Shown here: piece after piece, positions 22,475 to 35,089 of the stretch | How positions within the stretch are numbered: the stretch's first letter is position 1 | Layout of the letters: every line of letters starts with the position of its first letter | Program-made: the position numbers and the translations under genes | Notes under the pieces: model-generated | What the model was told of the DNA's origin: nothing | What the model saw: the letters and a program-made list of their open reading frames with translations, nothing else | Databases searched by the model: none | Assembly (NCBI GenBank): GCA_023079485.1 | Contig: CM041104.1 | Location: forward strand, 2,233,676-2,297,675 | From: Archilochus colubris | Taxonomy: Eukaryota > Chordata > Aves > Apodiformes > Trochilidae | Length of the DNA stretch: 64,000 nt | Direction: 5' to 3'

Positions 22475-25400
22475 GTTTGGGAAGGAGGGAATGGTGTGGG
22501 TGACTTGGAGAAAATGCAAGGGTGACAGCCAATTTTTTTCACTGATAAATATGCCTCAGTCCTCCTCACTTCTATAGTTCTGATTTTAAATCTGGGATTC
22601 ACAGAGCATCCCACTCCTCTGCTAGAAACCTTCACAGTGTGAGGAAGGAGTGTTGGCTCTGCTGGTGACAGCCTCCTTAGCAGAGGCCAGCAGCATTTTG
22701 GCATGTGGTTTTACAGAACTCCTACATAAATCCCCCAAGGACTTAACTTGGACTTAGAAGAGAGAGAAAAAGATATTTGCTGCCTTTTTTTTAGTTTTGT
22801 TGTTTAGCCAGATGTTCCCTGTGGAGGACATTGGGTGTTCTTTCTGCTCTGCCATTAAAAGGTTTGTCTTTAGTTCATAATTCATCCAGATGAACAGGGC
22901 AGGTGGTTTTGTCCAAATGCAGGCATTAGATTAAAGCAATGTTGGAGTAAAAAACCCTTTTTCTCTGCAAAAACTCCCAATATTCTGCAATTATGTGTCC
23001 TGTCAATGCATGGCAGCACTTGTGTCCAAGAGACACAAATGAGCATCTGAACTGTCTGACTGTCTGTGCAGGAGTTGCTCGGAAAAGTCTTCATCTGTTG
23101 GTAGAAGGGTTATTTTCCCTTCTTTGGCAGATGGTTTGTTTGTGTTTTGTGGCCTGGGCTGGGCAGGGACTCCCAGAGGAGTGGTGGAGCAGTGCTGACC
23201 GTGTCCAGGGTGCAGGTGTGGTTTTGTGGTGAAGATGAAGAACTCATTGGATTTTTAGGGTAATTCCAAAACTTTGGGCTTTCTTATCACTGTCTCTTGC
23301 CTCCTTTCAAGTTACAGACCATCTGTAAAACAGTGAAGTCAGACAAGCACCAATGCCCCACGGTCCTGGAACGACTGGGTGACAATTCAGCCTTTTCTTA
23401 ATACACCCTTGCTCTACCCCATGCCCTCAAACCTAAACACCTTCCTTCCCCTCCAATCTGCCAGCTAACTATTGCTTCTTTTTAGGCACAGGGAAATCCT
23501 TGGAAAAAGGAGCTTTGCCATGAGCCTTTGGAGGATGAAGGGGCAGGCACTGGGGCTCCATGTGCCAATGAGGAGATGCTGGTGAGGTGGGGGCCTTGCT
23601 CCTGCAGATGCAGCTACTCCCTCAAGGCAATTTCCAGCTTAGACTCCAGGATGAAGCTGCTCTGCTATGTTTTCCCCCCCATTTTTCATTTTTCCCCTGC
23701 CAAATGGAAGCATTTCTGTACCTGGGGAGTGTCACTTGTCTTCTGGCTCTGTCACTTCAAAGCCTGTTGTCCTTGATGGCATTTCTCTCCATCTGGATCC
23801 CTCCCTCCTCTCCCATCGTGGTGCAGCCCCCACTCCTCCTGCACCCGCTGCCTTAATTCTTTAGGGACAAAAGCTGACTTCAGCTCAAGTCTCCTTAGAT
23901 CAAAGAGAGCCTTATCCAGTCCCAGAGACAGGCACATCCCAGGGAAATGGCAGAAATTAGGTCAGCTCTGTGGTGCTCAGCCTTGGGTGGATGGGGCCAC
24001 CCTCCTCCTGGCCTTGGGGTGTCCCTGGGGCACCCAGGCTCTGCTGGGAGGCACCTTACACCTGGCTGAGCAGTCTGTCCTGGACTCATCAGCCTCCCCT
24101 TCCTGCCTCCTGCACCCTCAAGCCTGGTCTGCAGCTCTTTCCCTTTAATCTCAGGATTCAGGGTGCTGCTGGTCTCTGGGAAGGTGTCAGGATGGGGCTT
24201 GTTTGGCAGCAATGAGCACACTGGCCTGGAGTAGGCTTGTAAAGAACAGAATTAGTCCCATTAATCCCATGTTTTGACTGGTGCCAGCAGAGCCCAAGCC
24301 CCTTTACCAGCTCTGCCCCTACATCAGTCATGGACATGAAGGGACCAAATCTCACTGGGAATGGGCTGCAAAATGTCCCACTACCGAGGCAGGACTTGTA
24401 TCTTTGAGGTGATTATTTGCTCTTTTGGGTGCCCAGCAAGCCAGTGGGGAGCATGGGAGGGAAAGGAGAGCCCTGCAGCTCAGCTCAGCTGGCTGGACAG
24501 GATCAGACCAAAGCATCCAGCTCAGCCCCTGACCTTTTGTACAGCTCATAAACAGCAAACGCTGAAGAGAAGGAGGGCAGAGCCATTATAGAGCAATTTA
24601 TATGTAAATGCCTAAAGTACCAAATAAAAGCAAGCCTACAGGCATTCATTAGAAAAAAAATTATTGAATTTTCTTTTATGTGTCTGCATTTGGGGTTTTG
24701 GTTTTTTTTCTTCCTCCTGGCAAGACAAAGCATACTGCCAAAGCACCCCTTTGGCTTCTTGATTCTCCAGCTGCCTCCTTGCTGCATCTGGGCACAGGTT
24801 AGTGCCAGGTTTTCCTTTGCCTGGGTAAGGTGGGGAGCTACAGGGAGACCCCAGGCTCTGAAGTCCCCAGTAACCCCTGGAGAGAGACATCCCAGCTCTG
24901 CTGCCCACCCAGGACACCACAGCAAGTCCCCTGCTCTACTGTTCTCACACCAGCACAGGAGCCCAAGGTGTCTACTGTAGCCTACCCCATGGTATGGACC
25001 TTGCTTCTCCTTGGACAGATGGTCCAAAAACTTCAGCCTGGATGGATTTCCAACCGAAGTGAATTTACCTTTAGCTAAAACCTGAATTTTCTCTGTTGTG
25101 ATGTTTTTAGCTCTCAGCTGAGGGCTGCTTCTGCCAGCAGTAATAGGAACAAGGTAAAACACATGTATAAATTCTTAATTAAAGCATTATTTGTAATAGC
25201 CCCAAGTAGTACAGCTGGTGGCACTGCTGCTGGAGGGAGTGTTGGTGTCTGCATATTTGAAGCAGAAGCTGATTTTCCCTTCCTAGCACTTTGTTGTCTC
25301 TTGTCAAGCTGAGAGACCACACACAGGTGAGTCTGAGGGTCCCAGGGTCCAGCTGAAGGGCTGAGGAGTGTCTTGCTTGTGTTTCAAGCCTGGGAATAGT

Positions 25401-26284
25401 TTGTTTTGTGGCAGGAAAGCTCAGCAAAAACTATTTCTGTACATGAAGGCAAAGTGGAAGGGCTGCTTACAGTGTAAATAACACCCCTAAGCAGTTATTT
25501 TTTTTGCAGCAAGGGTTGTGTTGAAATCCCAGACCCTTCTGCCACCCCAGCATCCTTCCATCCAGGTTCCTTTGCAAACTTCCCGGGGCTGTGAACACCC
25601 TCCTTGCATCAGCTCTGCACCTATTGGCAACAACCATGGCTGTTTCCATGGGTGTTTGACCCTGCCATGGAGGCCCAGGGAGGTTTGATGGCCACAGGGT
25701 GACCTGGAGTTGTTTGTGCAGCCAGACTCAGGCAGCTCCCAGGCCCTGTGCAGCTGCTTCTGTGTTTGGGGGGTAACAGCAGCACCACCCCCTGCTTGGC
25801 ATTCTGGGGAGCCTCATGCAAATGAATGTAAATACAACAAGACCAAACCTGCTGATGTAATGCTGGGACTGGTTGCTTTGTCAGGTGTTAGCTCAAACAC
25901 ATTTCAGTGTCTGGAGATTTTCAGCCCAGACTTTCAGCAGCTGTGCAAGGGAAAGCTCTTCAAATGGAGGGAGGGAAAAATGGAAAAGAATCAATGCTGC
26001 AATATCTCTATCAAATATGTAGGAAGCCATTGCCTGGAACAGATCTCTTTATGTCTCAGACCATTATCACTGTATCAGAACAAGAGCCCACTCTGGGATG
26101 CTTGTGCCCAAGGACACTGCACACCCAAAGCAGGTGCAGGAAGCAAATGTGTCCTTGGTCTTACCCCTTCCTCTCCTCCAACAGCCCATTTACTTTTTTT
26201 TTTTTCTAGTTTATAAGAGAGTTTGAATGACTTTGGTTATGTGTCGACAGCCTGGGCTTTGTTCCCAGGGCACAAATGGTGACA

Positions 26285-26320
26285 CCCCCCCCCCAAAAAA
26301 AAAATAAAATAAAATTATAT
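26285..26320. repeat. C10-A10 junction followed by TAAAA repeats
   Basis: Ten C are followed directly by ten A, then two TAAAA units and an AT-rich tail. It is a low-complexity tract and prone to sequencing length error. Confidence 0.85.
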
Positions 26321-26491
26321 AAAGAAAAGGAAATCACTGACAGAGCAGGCTTTTCTGACCATGAATGGCTATGTTTGGAAGAGAAGGGATGGATTATCTT
26401 TCCCCTATTCCAGCTACCTTTGCAGAGGGCATTGAGGCTCTTCTAAAGTAGCCAAATTGCTGAGTTTTCTGCAGGTTCCTTGTGCCCTGAG

Positions 26492-26556
26492 CTTACCAGC
26501 TGGTGTATGCTCCAACCAGTTAACTCCAGGTAGCTTTACCAGCTGGTGTAAGCTCC
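26492..26556 (+). repeat. Short direct duplication of a 22-bp word
   Basis: The word 'ttaccagctggtgta.gctcc' occurs twice about 43 bp apart, with one mismatch (T/A) in the shared part. The arrangement is a small local tandem duplication. No function is evident. Confidence 0.7.
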
Positions 26557-27436
26557 AGCTGCCTCTGACATCCTTCACCTGCACAGAAGTGCAGGGAGCT
26601 GATCTAAGTTTTGATTTGGAGCTGAAATATTCCTGGTTGTGTGCAGAGTTAAAAGTGAGTAAAAATATATGTTTTTGTTGAAAAAATCTCTTTCCTCTCC
26701 ACTTTGGTACTAGGGGTAGGAGCCAGTGTTGAAGGGGACAGTCCAGCAAAGCTGCCCCTGTCATTCAGGCAGAGTGACTGAATCTCTGCAGATAATAATC
26801 CTCTATTGATTTTGCCTTGTTTTGACAATCATTTGAGATTTTTCACTAAGCAGAACGAGAAAATCTTCTGGTGCCCCAGAGGGTTCTCTTGTTCCTCTCC
26901 TTTTCTCAAGGAAATAACAACAAATAAACAAAAAAGCAAAGCAGAAAAATTAAACCCAGGAGTAAACCATAAATAACAGGGTTGAGTTGGCTGAGAGTGC
27001 TTTGATGTTCAAATGCAGTAGTTATTTGTTTAGGTTCTTTTTCTTGTATTTCCCTGTGTTCATTTCCCTAACTTTGCCCAGGCAGTATCAGGCACAGCTC
27101 CTGGATGGGCCATCAGCATTTCCAGCCCTGCAGGGAGGAGCATGAGCCAGGCTGGGCATGGGGAGAGGGTTTGTCTCTTGGGTGGGTGCTGATGTTGGAG
27201 GCTTTTGGAGAGCTGTATCGGGACTCAATCCTCTGGGAAAAGTCTGTCCCATAAGGTCTGAGCTATGCTTTGATGGGTGCCCAAAATATGTGTGTGTTTG
27301 TGCTTGTCTCTGCTGGAGCTGGGTGTCAGGAGTGAGGGAGGATGGAGGTTGTGCCTATGGGGTGGTTGCCTCTGAGTTTTCTGGTGGATTGGAGGTGATT
27401 CTGAAGAGTTTCCCATGGTATGGAGAAGGGATGAAA

Positions 27437-27451
27437 GTGTGTGTGTGTGTG
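27437..27451. repeat. GT dinucleotide run
   Basis: A (GT)7-type microsatellite within otherwise unremarkable sequence. Confidence 0.85.
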
Positions 27452-30400
27452 CATGGGGACTGGGGTCTGCACATCTCATCCAAAGGCAGCATTTGCCATA
27501 GAAGCCAACTCCAAGTGCTTGCAGTGCTGTTCTGCTGCTCGGAGGTGCTTGTTGGCTCACACAGCTGAAAAGATGATGACATTCAAAAGAAATAATTTAT
27601 AAATAGCAGATGTTTCATAAACTATGATAAACCCCCCCCAGCAACCAGAACAACAGTCCTCCCAGTGTGTGTATGTGCCTTGACTTGGAAATGGTATCGA
27701 GCCAGAGCAGGTGCTGGGAACACTCAAGGAGGTCGGATCTGGAGCAGTGCTGAGACACAGGAGATGCTGAGTGCCTTGAAGTGATACAAGGAAGGTATCT
27801 AAGGAAAATTAAACTCATGTATTTTTTATAAGAAACAGGGGGAAGAATGATATGAAGTTGGGAGATACGAAGTGGTGAATGGGGAAGGAAGAAGGAAGAA
27901 CAATAATGAAGATCCTAGAGCCACAATGTGAAGCACTCTGAGGGTACTGAGAGCACTTTGCAGGTGGCAGACAGCATTGTCACCCTGTCCCCTGCTTTCC
28001 CCAGCCTAGCAGGGGTGTGAGTGGGACTGCTGCTGGGGGAATGGGTCTTGATAAGGGGAAGGGACAGCAGAGGATGACAGTGCTGTGTACCCCTTCGCAA
28101 AGTGCCTTTTTGATACAACTGTAAAAAAAAAAACAACAAAGCATTAACACCCTCCAGGGACAACCAGTGATGCAATCTTCTACTTGCACCCATTAGTGCC
28201 TGCAAATCTTCACCAGCTGGGTAAGGATGTGGAGGACACAGGTGAATGTCTGGTATTGCCACCCAAAAACTACTGAGCAATTAAAAATTAACAGGCAATA
28301 GAAATGTGGAGTGAAGGAGGGCTCAGGAAGGATCTGGCCAGCCCCTCCTCAGGGAGGCTGGATCTGGAACCTGTGCCCACGGTGCAAGAGAATTGATAAA
28401 ATTGGCAGGTGCTAGCCCAGAAACCTTAGATGGGATCTCCAGCTCTCTCTGGCTAAAGATGGAGCTTTCATGGCTCCCATTTTGTGATTGCCATGTTCAT
28501 GCCCTCCGCCTTTTGCTCATTGCTGGAGGAAACAGTTCACAGCCCAGGGTCCGGGTACCCAGAACATTAAATCCAGAGAACATAGTTCGCTGCAACTGTG
28601 CATTATTTGTTGAAGACTTCTGATCTTCTGGTAGCTGCTCTTCCTTCTATCTTGCGTTTCCTTTTACTTGTTCATCCAGTTCATCACTGGCTAGGAACCA
28701 GTGGGGTTTCTGGACTTGGTAAATTTTTTCCCTGCTCCATGTGCAGTGGTATCCAGAGCCTGGGTTTACGCAGCTTTGTAAAACCAGCTGAAACCAGTGC
28801 GGGCATCCTGGAAGAAGGAGGTCATGTTCTGGTTTAATAATAACTTGGTCTCCCTGGAGACCATCACATGTAGACAAGCTTCAGCAAATGTTCATAATGA
28901 ACCACATAAATACCCCTAATTTTCACTCTCCCTCCTCTTCACACGCCCCAAGTCCATCACGGTTGAGTTACTCAGGCAGAGCAGGCTGTACATTTGCAGG
29001 TGGTTTAGTTTTTCCTAGAAAGACAGAGAATTCATACAAACATGGTGCTGTCTCCTCCCCTGTGTCAGGGCTAAGGGCTCATGCTCGTGTTCAGCATTGC
29101 CCTCTGTGACTGAATTGTTTTTTTAAGCCTCCTTGGAGAGGTGCTGCACATCAGAGAGAGCTCGTTCAGATGGGACTAACGCTGTCACCATTACCTGTGC
29201 CACCTCTGCTCACACCACTTGTGGTGCCATGTCCTTATGGACAGGAATTTCCCCAGTACTGGGGCAAACAGAGGCTCACCTGAAGCTGTTTGTCATAGTG
29301 ATGTCTGGATGAGTGCAGAAGGCAACCTCCCCACACAGGATGCCCCTGTACAGGCTGTGCCTTGCAGAGCTGCAGCAGGACCTGGATCACCCACCCCAAA
29401 AGTGACCTTCTCTGGCAGGTCTCCCTCTTGGTTGAAGCTGTTTTGTGTCCATATGAAAACTGTATTATTTTCTTGATGCAGTGGGGGTTCTGAGACATTG
29501 TCAATCCTGGGCTTTTCCAGCAACAAGAGATAAATTTGGGGATGGTGGTTACCTGTGAGACACCCCCACATCCTAAAGGGTTCATTCCAGGGCAAACAGC
29601 AGCTGCACGTCCCCAGCCCACAGGCACCTTCCTGAGGGGCCATGTTTAATAATGCTGATGGACTTTTTTATCTTTTTTTTTTTCCCCATGAATTTGTCTA
29701 ATTGCCTTTTTTTATTTCTGGATACCCATTTGGCAGTCTCAGCCAAGGAAAGGTTAATGAATTAGAGCCCTTAAAAGCACCTAAAGGGTTTTAAAAGAAA
29801 AACTTCTCTAAACACAAAGCCTCATGTTCTCATGCTGTTGTTAGGAGCTGCAGGATCATTTAGAGCGTGGTTGGTGCAATCGTGGGCACCCCAGCCCTAT
29901 TCCACTCCCAACCCCTTTCCTGATCCAGAGGAACTGGGGTGGTTTCCCTGGGTCTGCCTGAAACCTGCTGTTCCTGTTAAAGCTATTTAGTGCTCTGCTT
30001 GGAGCATTTTATTTCCTTTTACATATTTTTTTTTTTCCAGATAGAAGACAAGGAAGAGTTTGGACTGTTTTTATTTCAAATGTGCAGCCTGAAAAAAACC
30101 CAACAGCTGCTTATTATGGATGAGTTCCATGAGGCCCAGAATGTGAAAGAGAGAGGAAATGTAAAGGAGTGAAGTTTGGTACAAGTGGAAATAATCAGCA
30201 TGAAGGCAAAGCTGCTGGAGGTGCCCAGAGGAGAGAGGTTTCACCCATGTGTTACTGGGGCTACAAAGGTTCCTGGGGACCATTCCCCTCTGTTCCTGGG
30301 GTGTTGCATTTAAAAGCAGTGCTGGTATGTGTCTCCTGGCTGGAAAACACTGGTGGCTTTGGGGTGACAGTGGGGGCTGGGGACCAGCAGAGTGCCAAGC

Positions 30401-33400
30401 TCCTGTCCAGGCAGGACACTGATACTCAGCTCTCAAAGCTGGGATTTTGGTTGTAATTAGGCACATATGTAGTAATTAATGACGGAGATTGAGCACACAA
30501 ACTCTCCAAGAGCAGCTTAATGGTTTCCTGGAGCCTCCTCAGGTCTGCATGATCTCCAGGCCCTCATCACCCACCCATCCACCCACTTCCAGCCCTCAGC
30601 CAGGGGCTGCATTTAAGTTCAGGTCCTGGGCCCCTTTCTTCTCCTGCCTGGGCTGTGCAGGTGCTGTGCTTTGCCTCGGTCCTTGGCCCCAGCTGCAGGG
30701 TTGCTTTTGGACCGGTGTGGGTGTCAGTCACTTGCCACAGAAGTGTCTCTCCTTGCCCTGGTACTGAGCCCCGTGAAGCCCCTTGGCTCCTGGCTCATCT
30801 TCATTTGCAGAGTAACCCCTCTTGTTGGTTCGTAACAATTTATCCCCACGTAGGTCAACTTTTGTTTTATTTTATATTTGTTTCATGTACACGGGAGGGT
30901 AGATATTACGACACAGTGTGGTTTCTCCATGGGAGGTAGAACTTGCTCAGAGTAAAGAAATGTGTTTACTCAGCTTCCCTCCATAGTCTCTTCCTGCTTC
31001 TCTTCAGGCTCTGAGGACTGAGGGGCTGGCTCTGCCAGGCTGCTGCAGGATTTAGGAGCTGATTTTGAGGGCTCAGAGTGGGATCCCATGCTCTGCCTGC
31101 AATTGCTAGCAGAATTTTAAAGCACCAGAAGCTTGCCTGCTGCACTTCCATGAGCTCCTCTCCTGATTAGATGTGTGGTTGTCCCTCCAGGATCCACCCT
31201 GAGATGCACATTGTCTTCAACAGTATCAACAGCAGCTTTTATCAGCTTAAAGCTGACTCTGAAATCCACTTTAATTCCCTTTCTCCCATGCCAGCCTGGT
31301 GATTAGTTACCAAATCCTCCTGCTGCTGGCTCTGTGCCTGCTGTCTGCACTGGTGGGTCCTGGTGAGAAGCTGGGATGCTGCTCCTGGTGGGCTGGGAGA
31401 GTCTGGGGTCTGAGCTTGGAGAGGAGGAAGGAGGTGAAGCTTCGATGGGCAGGGCTGGGCTGTGAGTGTTTGTGATCAAACCCAGCAGGGATGAGTGTGC
31501 AACAAGGCAAAGGCCACTCTGTAACACACACTTAGACCTTAGGTGAGGTGTTGGTGTTCTCCACTAGGATGTGGAGTTGCTTTTCAGTGACACCTCCTGT
31601 GGTTTTAATGGGACCAGTGGTGGTGGCCAGTGCTTGTGAGCAGCCTTGAGACTGGCTGAAGCAGCTGTGCTATTTGGCAGGGCAAATCCCTTCCAGCAGA
31701 AGCAGCAGATTCCCTCTGCTCCTCTGGAACATCCCAGAGCTCTCAAGGAAGATGAAGAGCTAGGAACAGTGGCCAGGTGACTGAAACCAAAGGAAAAGGT
31801 GAAAAGTCGCAGCTGTAACAACAGGAGTGCCAAGCACTTTGCTGCAGTACAAGTGTAAGATCATTGCAGATTTTATTGCTCCTTCAGGCCCTGTTGCAGC
31901 TGAGATCCTCCCCCTGTGCTCTGCCACCACCTGCAAATCAAGCTGCCAAAGGGAAGAGGTGAGAAGAGCTGAAGACTCCTCCAGTAATGGAGTGGCTGGA
32001 GCTTCTCTGCTTCAGCTTAGCAGCTGCTTTGCTCAAAAATGCAACTGTCTAACTCTCTCCATGAAAAATTCTTCATTTTGACATGCCTCCTTGATAGCTT
32101 CTCTCTGGCCTTTTTTTGCCAAATACTGTTTTCTCCTTCCTCAGCAGGATCAGGTGGCAATCCTCCTGTTTCTCCTGTTCCCAGAGTGCTAATTTTCTGT
32201 GTGAAAATAACATGGGTTTCTGCTGCCAGAAAGTGGTTGACAAGCTGAGTTGTTCATGGGTTGCAAATGCACTGTGGGTTGCCCTCCAAGAGGTGGGTAA
32301 GCATCACAAAAAGCTCCTCCTTCATCTAAATCCCTATTTAATGCTGACAAATGCTCCTAAGGGCTTCATCTGTAAGTTCACTAAACGTGGGGAAAAGCTT
32401 ATGTTTTGCCCATTTTTACACTAGGAAAATTGTGTATCAAAGAGCTCAAGAGATGGGTGGAGAAGTGAATTGGAGCTGAGGGCTGCTTTGTCCTGTGCCT
32501 TAAAAGATTCCTGTCTCTCATCACTCTGTACCAGCTGTGGAAGCCTCATGCCACTAAAAATGACAGCAAGGGAGAAATGTTCTTTGAAGGTTGCCATGAG
32601 TGAGCACCAAGATGTGCTGGTGTTGGTGTAGGCAAGGGCTGGAGGACTTGTGCTCAGGCTGAGCCTGGAGAGAAGCAGGATCTCCATATAAACCAAACCT
32701 GGTACTCCCAATCTTCATGCCTGTGTGAGGGCTATGAGCAGAAGTCATGTTGATCCAGTTCTTGCTGGGGTCCATGCTCTGACCTAGAGGAGCAGCTGGG
32801 GTCTGGCCACCAGTGCCCTCACCAAGGTGAGGGCTGTGTTCTCCTCAGTCCATTCCATATGCCTCACCTCTCTTATATATAGATTTGAAAAGTGTAAGAG
32901 CAGCCTTAGAATAGATGGTAAAAGAGAGTGCAAAACCAGTTTAAACCATTTATGCATAGTTCACTCTACTTTTAGTTGCAATTTGATAACTGAATGTAGG
33001 GGAAAAAATGGGGGGGTGAGCTTGGACTTTCTGTACAAAACTCAAGAGAATTTTGGAGAACTGGAGCAGCTCAGGAAAGGACTAAGTAGCTATTGAGCAC
33101 AGAGCTGGTGTCTGCCTGAGGAGCAGAACTGCTGAGGGAGGACCTGATTTTTATTTTGTTGGAAACCATACAATCTTGTGTGAACCACAGGTTTCCACTT
33201 CACTGATGGAGACTGCAGTGGTATGAAGACTGTTTTCTTAGGTGCCTGTGTTTATTTTAGAGCAGTTAGAACCTGACATTGTCTGGTTTTATGGTTTTTT
33301 TTTGACAAGGGGAGGGCTGGTGCAGGCCTGTGCAGTGCCTATGGTGAGCAGCCCTGCTCGGCTTCCATTGAGACCCCAAGAAGAGGGTGGGGGCAGGATG

Positions 33401-33414
33401 GGCTGGGATGCAGC

Positions 33415-33487
33415 GGGTGACCCCTCAGCTGGGTGATCCCTCAGCAGGGTGACCCCTCAGCTGGGTGATCCCTCAGCAGGGTGATCC
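33415..33487 (+). repeat. 16-bp tandem repeat, about 4.5 units
   Basis: The unit alternates between 'gggtgacccctcagct' and 'gggtgatccctcagca', giving a 16-bp period and a perfect 32-bp higher-order period. It is a small minisatellite ending about 320 bp before the GC-rich core of the tandem duplication. The near-perfect higher-order repeat suggests recent expansion by slippage or unequal exchange. Confidence 0.9.
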
Positions 33488-33806
33488 AGCACTGGGGCCT
33501 CGCTTCTGCAGCAACTCCAGGACCCTCACAAAAAGGACAGCTGGGGTTTGGGGGCATTTCACCGAAAAAGGACAGGACTAAGTCTTGTTGGCTCGTGTTG
33601 ACTCTGGTTGTTGGCTCTTCAGAGCAAGTAAGAGCAGATGAAGCACCTCAGGGTGCTCACTCCTTCCGAGGGAAAGCCAACAAAAAGCTGGTGGGTCGAG
33701 ACAAAGACAGGGAGGGACTGCGTGCCAGTTATGGTCATGGGCAAAACTAACTCCACTTGAAGAAAATCTTAATTTTTCAACTACAGACACAAACCTGATC
33801 TTAAAA

Positions 33807-33893
33807 CACCTCCCCTGACCACTCCCTTTCCCGCCGTCCCTCAGCAGCGCAGAGGGCGGGGAATGGGCGTGGCCGCCATTTTCCCTCAGGGTG
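33807..33893. promoter_or_regulatory. GC-rich promoter-like core of unit A (E2F, GC/CACCC box, YY1 motifs)
   Basis: The 87-bp block contains TTTCCCGCC (33827-33835, E2F/DP type), a GGGCGTGGCC box (Sp/KLF type) and GCCGCCATTTT (33872-33882, the reverse complement of the YY1 consensus). CpG density is high across 33830-33970 (about 14 in 140 bp) in a CpG-poor window. YY1 sites just downstream of a start site usually lie on the transcribed strand, and this one reads as AAAATGGCGGC on the minus strand. Leftward transcription is therefore at least as likely as rightward. No TATA box is seen. Promoter function is inferred from motifs and CpG content. Confidence 0.5.
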
Positions 33894-34318
33894 CTCTTGC
33901 GGCTCAGTTCTCCTCAGCCGGCGCTGCCTTCCCGCGGTCTTCCCTTGCTCCGTCTTGGCGATCCCGCTTACAGCAGACTCATTTATATGACCATTTTTCT
34001 CAGACAGAACTGAGAGCTGTCCTCGGTGTTCATATCTCGCTTTCCAATTTCGTTTTCCTGCTTTCCATTTTCTTTCTTTCCTGCTTTCTAGATTCTTCCT
34101 CTGGGTTCTCTCTGAAGGCAGGCGCTGGGTGTCCCGGGAGGTTGAGCTCCACAGGCTGGGCCAGAAGGGAGCACTGCCAGTGTTCTGGGAGCAATATGCC
34201 CCCAGCTCCAGGGAGCTGGGAAAAGCAGCTCAGGGAGTCAATAATCCAGGCACTGCTCGGTGCTTGTGATGAGACATTGTGGTGTGGATCTATCATGAGA
34301 GATGATTTTGGAGAGTGA
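33863..34318 (+). CDS. Hypothetical frame A starting in the promoter-like core (doubtful)
   Basis: A 151-codon frame opens at an ATG with G at -3 and G at +4. It begins MGVAAIFPQG, the same ten residues as the frame in the right copy. The two frames share register again at TELRAVL/TKLRAVL and at LKAGAGCPG/LKASAGCPR, because the length difference between them (5 codons) is a multiple of three. Substitutions in the last shared block include more amino-acid-changing than silent changes, which does not suggest protein-level constraint. The T-rich middle is open in several frames. No domain is recognised. It is most likely non-coding, but the co-linear frames deserve a record. Confidence 0.15.
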   Translation: MGVAAIFPQGALAAQFSSAGAAFPRSSLAPSWRSRLQQTHLYDHFSQTELRAVLGVHISLSNFVFLLSIFFLSCFLDSSSGFSLKAGAGCPGRLSSTGWARREHCQCSGSNMPPAPGSWEKQLRESIIQALLGACDETLWCGSIMRDDFGE

Positions 34319-34449
34319 TACATCTCCGTGTTTCTGGCTCTTTTGCAGGGCTGGATTTGTCCCTGGACAAAGTGACCCTCTGAGCTGCAGGGCTGGGATT
34401 TTGGGTTCCTTAGATCCAGGCTGGATTATTCAAGCTATAAGTGAATGTC

Positions 34450-34525
34450 AAAAAAGAACCAAAAAAACAAAACAAAAACCCCAAAAAAAGCCAACAAAAC
34501 CCCAACAAAAAGCAACAAACCTCAT
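34450..34525. repeat. A/C-rich low-complexity tract inside unit A
   Basis: Runs of A broken by CC and CCCC, of the type 'aacccc' and 'caaaa'. It occupies the position where the right copy holds a CR1 fragment. It may be the residue of a separate insertion or slippage. Confidence 0.75.
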
Positions 34526-34781
34526 CTTTCACCATGTACCTTGGCATATATATGGCAGGTGTTGCTGGTTTGCTGCAGAGCATTTGAAATACCCAGCAGA
34601 GTTAAGGGAGCTGAGAGGACTCTTCGTGTTTATTAGAAGGGCTGAAGTTCATGGTAGGGTTAGGAGGTCGGTGTTTGCAGAGCAGTGAGAAGGGTCCTCT
34701 GGGTGCACCTGGCCTAAGATAAAAGTGTTGAAGAGGTCGTGGAGGGGAAAAACACAGCTTGGTGGAGAGATGCAAAATCAA

Positions 34782-34795
34782 TTTTTTTTTTTTTT
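34782..34795. repeat. Poly(T) tract (T14)
   Basis: A mononucleotide run in unit A. The right copy has only 'gtttattctttt' at the homologous site, so the run expanded after the duplication. Confidence 0.85.
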
Positions 34796-35089
34796 CATAT
34801 ATTACTGCTCCATGGGAAATCTTGTAGGGCTGGGTTTGTTGGGGTGTGTGTGGAGAATAGGTGAAGATGGGGTGGGAAGGTGAATTGATGAGAAATGAGA
34901 CACAGGCTTGGCCCAGCTCTGGCACCAGCTGGGTTTAGAGATGGTTTTTTATCAAGTTGCTTGCTCTCAGGATCCTTTGAAGGAGAAGGGCAAGCGGTAG
35001 TTATGTGATCAGGAGACATAACAAACTCGACTGAGGGAAAAAGTTAAATTCCTCGGCGACCTAATCAAGAGCGGAACAGACACAAACAG

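Larger units (their letters stand above)
22475..33414. other. Long non-coding interval, no gene recognised
   Basis: Eleven kilobases without a convincing exon or interspersed repeat. Minor items are a C10-A10 junction at 26285-26304, a 43-bp direct duplication at 26492-26556, a GT run at 27437-27451 and AT-rich blocks near 24590-24680 and 26800-27000. Splice-donor-like words (for example near 24826, 28217 and 32825) have no matching acceptor with an open frame between. The low repeat content is typical of avian intergenic or intronic DNA. Confidence 0.5.
33784..35015. repeat. Tandem duplication, left copy (unit A)
   Basis: This unit matches 35078-36790 in the same order and orientation. Shared blocks are: 'cagacacaaac' and the GC-rich core; 'aactgagagctgt' with a T-rich stretch; 'tctctctgaaggc' to 'aggctgggcc'; 'ctggacaaa' to 'ctgagctgcag'; 'gaaatacccagcagagttaag'; and 'gctccatgggaaatctt' to 'gaagatggggtgggaaggtgaa'. 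The spacing between the cores is 1283 bp. Where unit B carries a CR1 insertion, this copy has an A/C-rich low-complexity stretch (34450-34525). The blocks near the right end are again very similar, so both ends are conserved around a diverged middle. Confidence 0.85.

Noticed and set aside
24503..25162. 219-codon open frame on the minus strand
   Set aside because: Low-complexity composition, no domain and no splice signals or promoter nearby; considered accidental.
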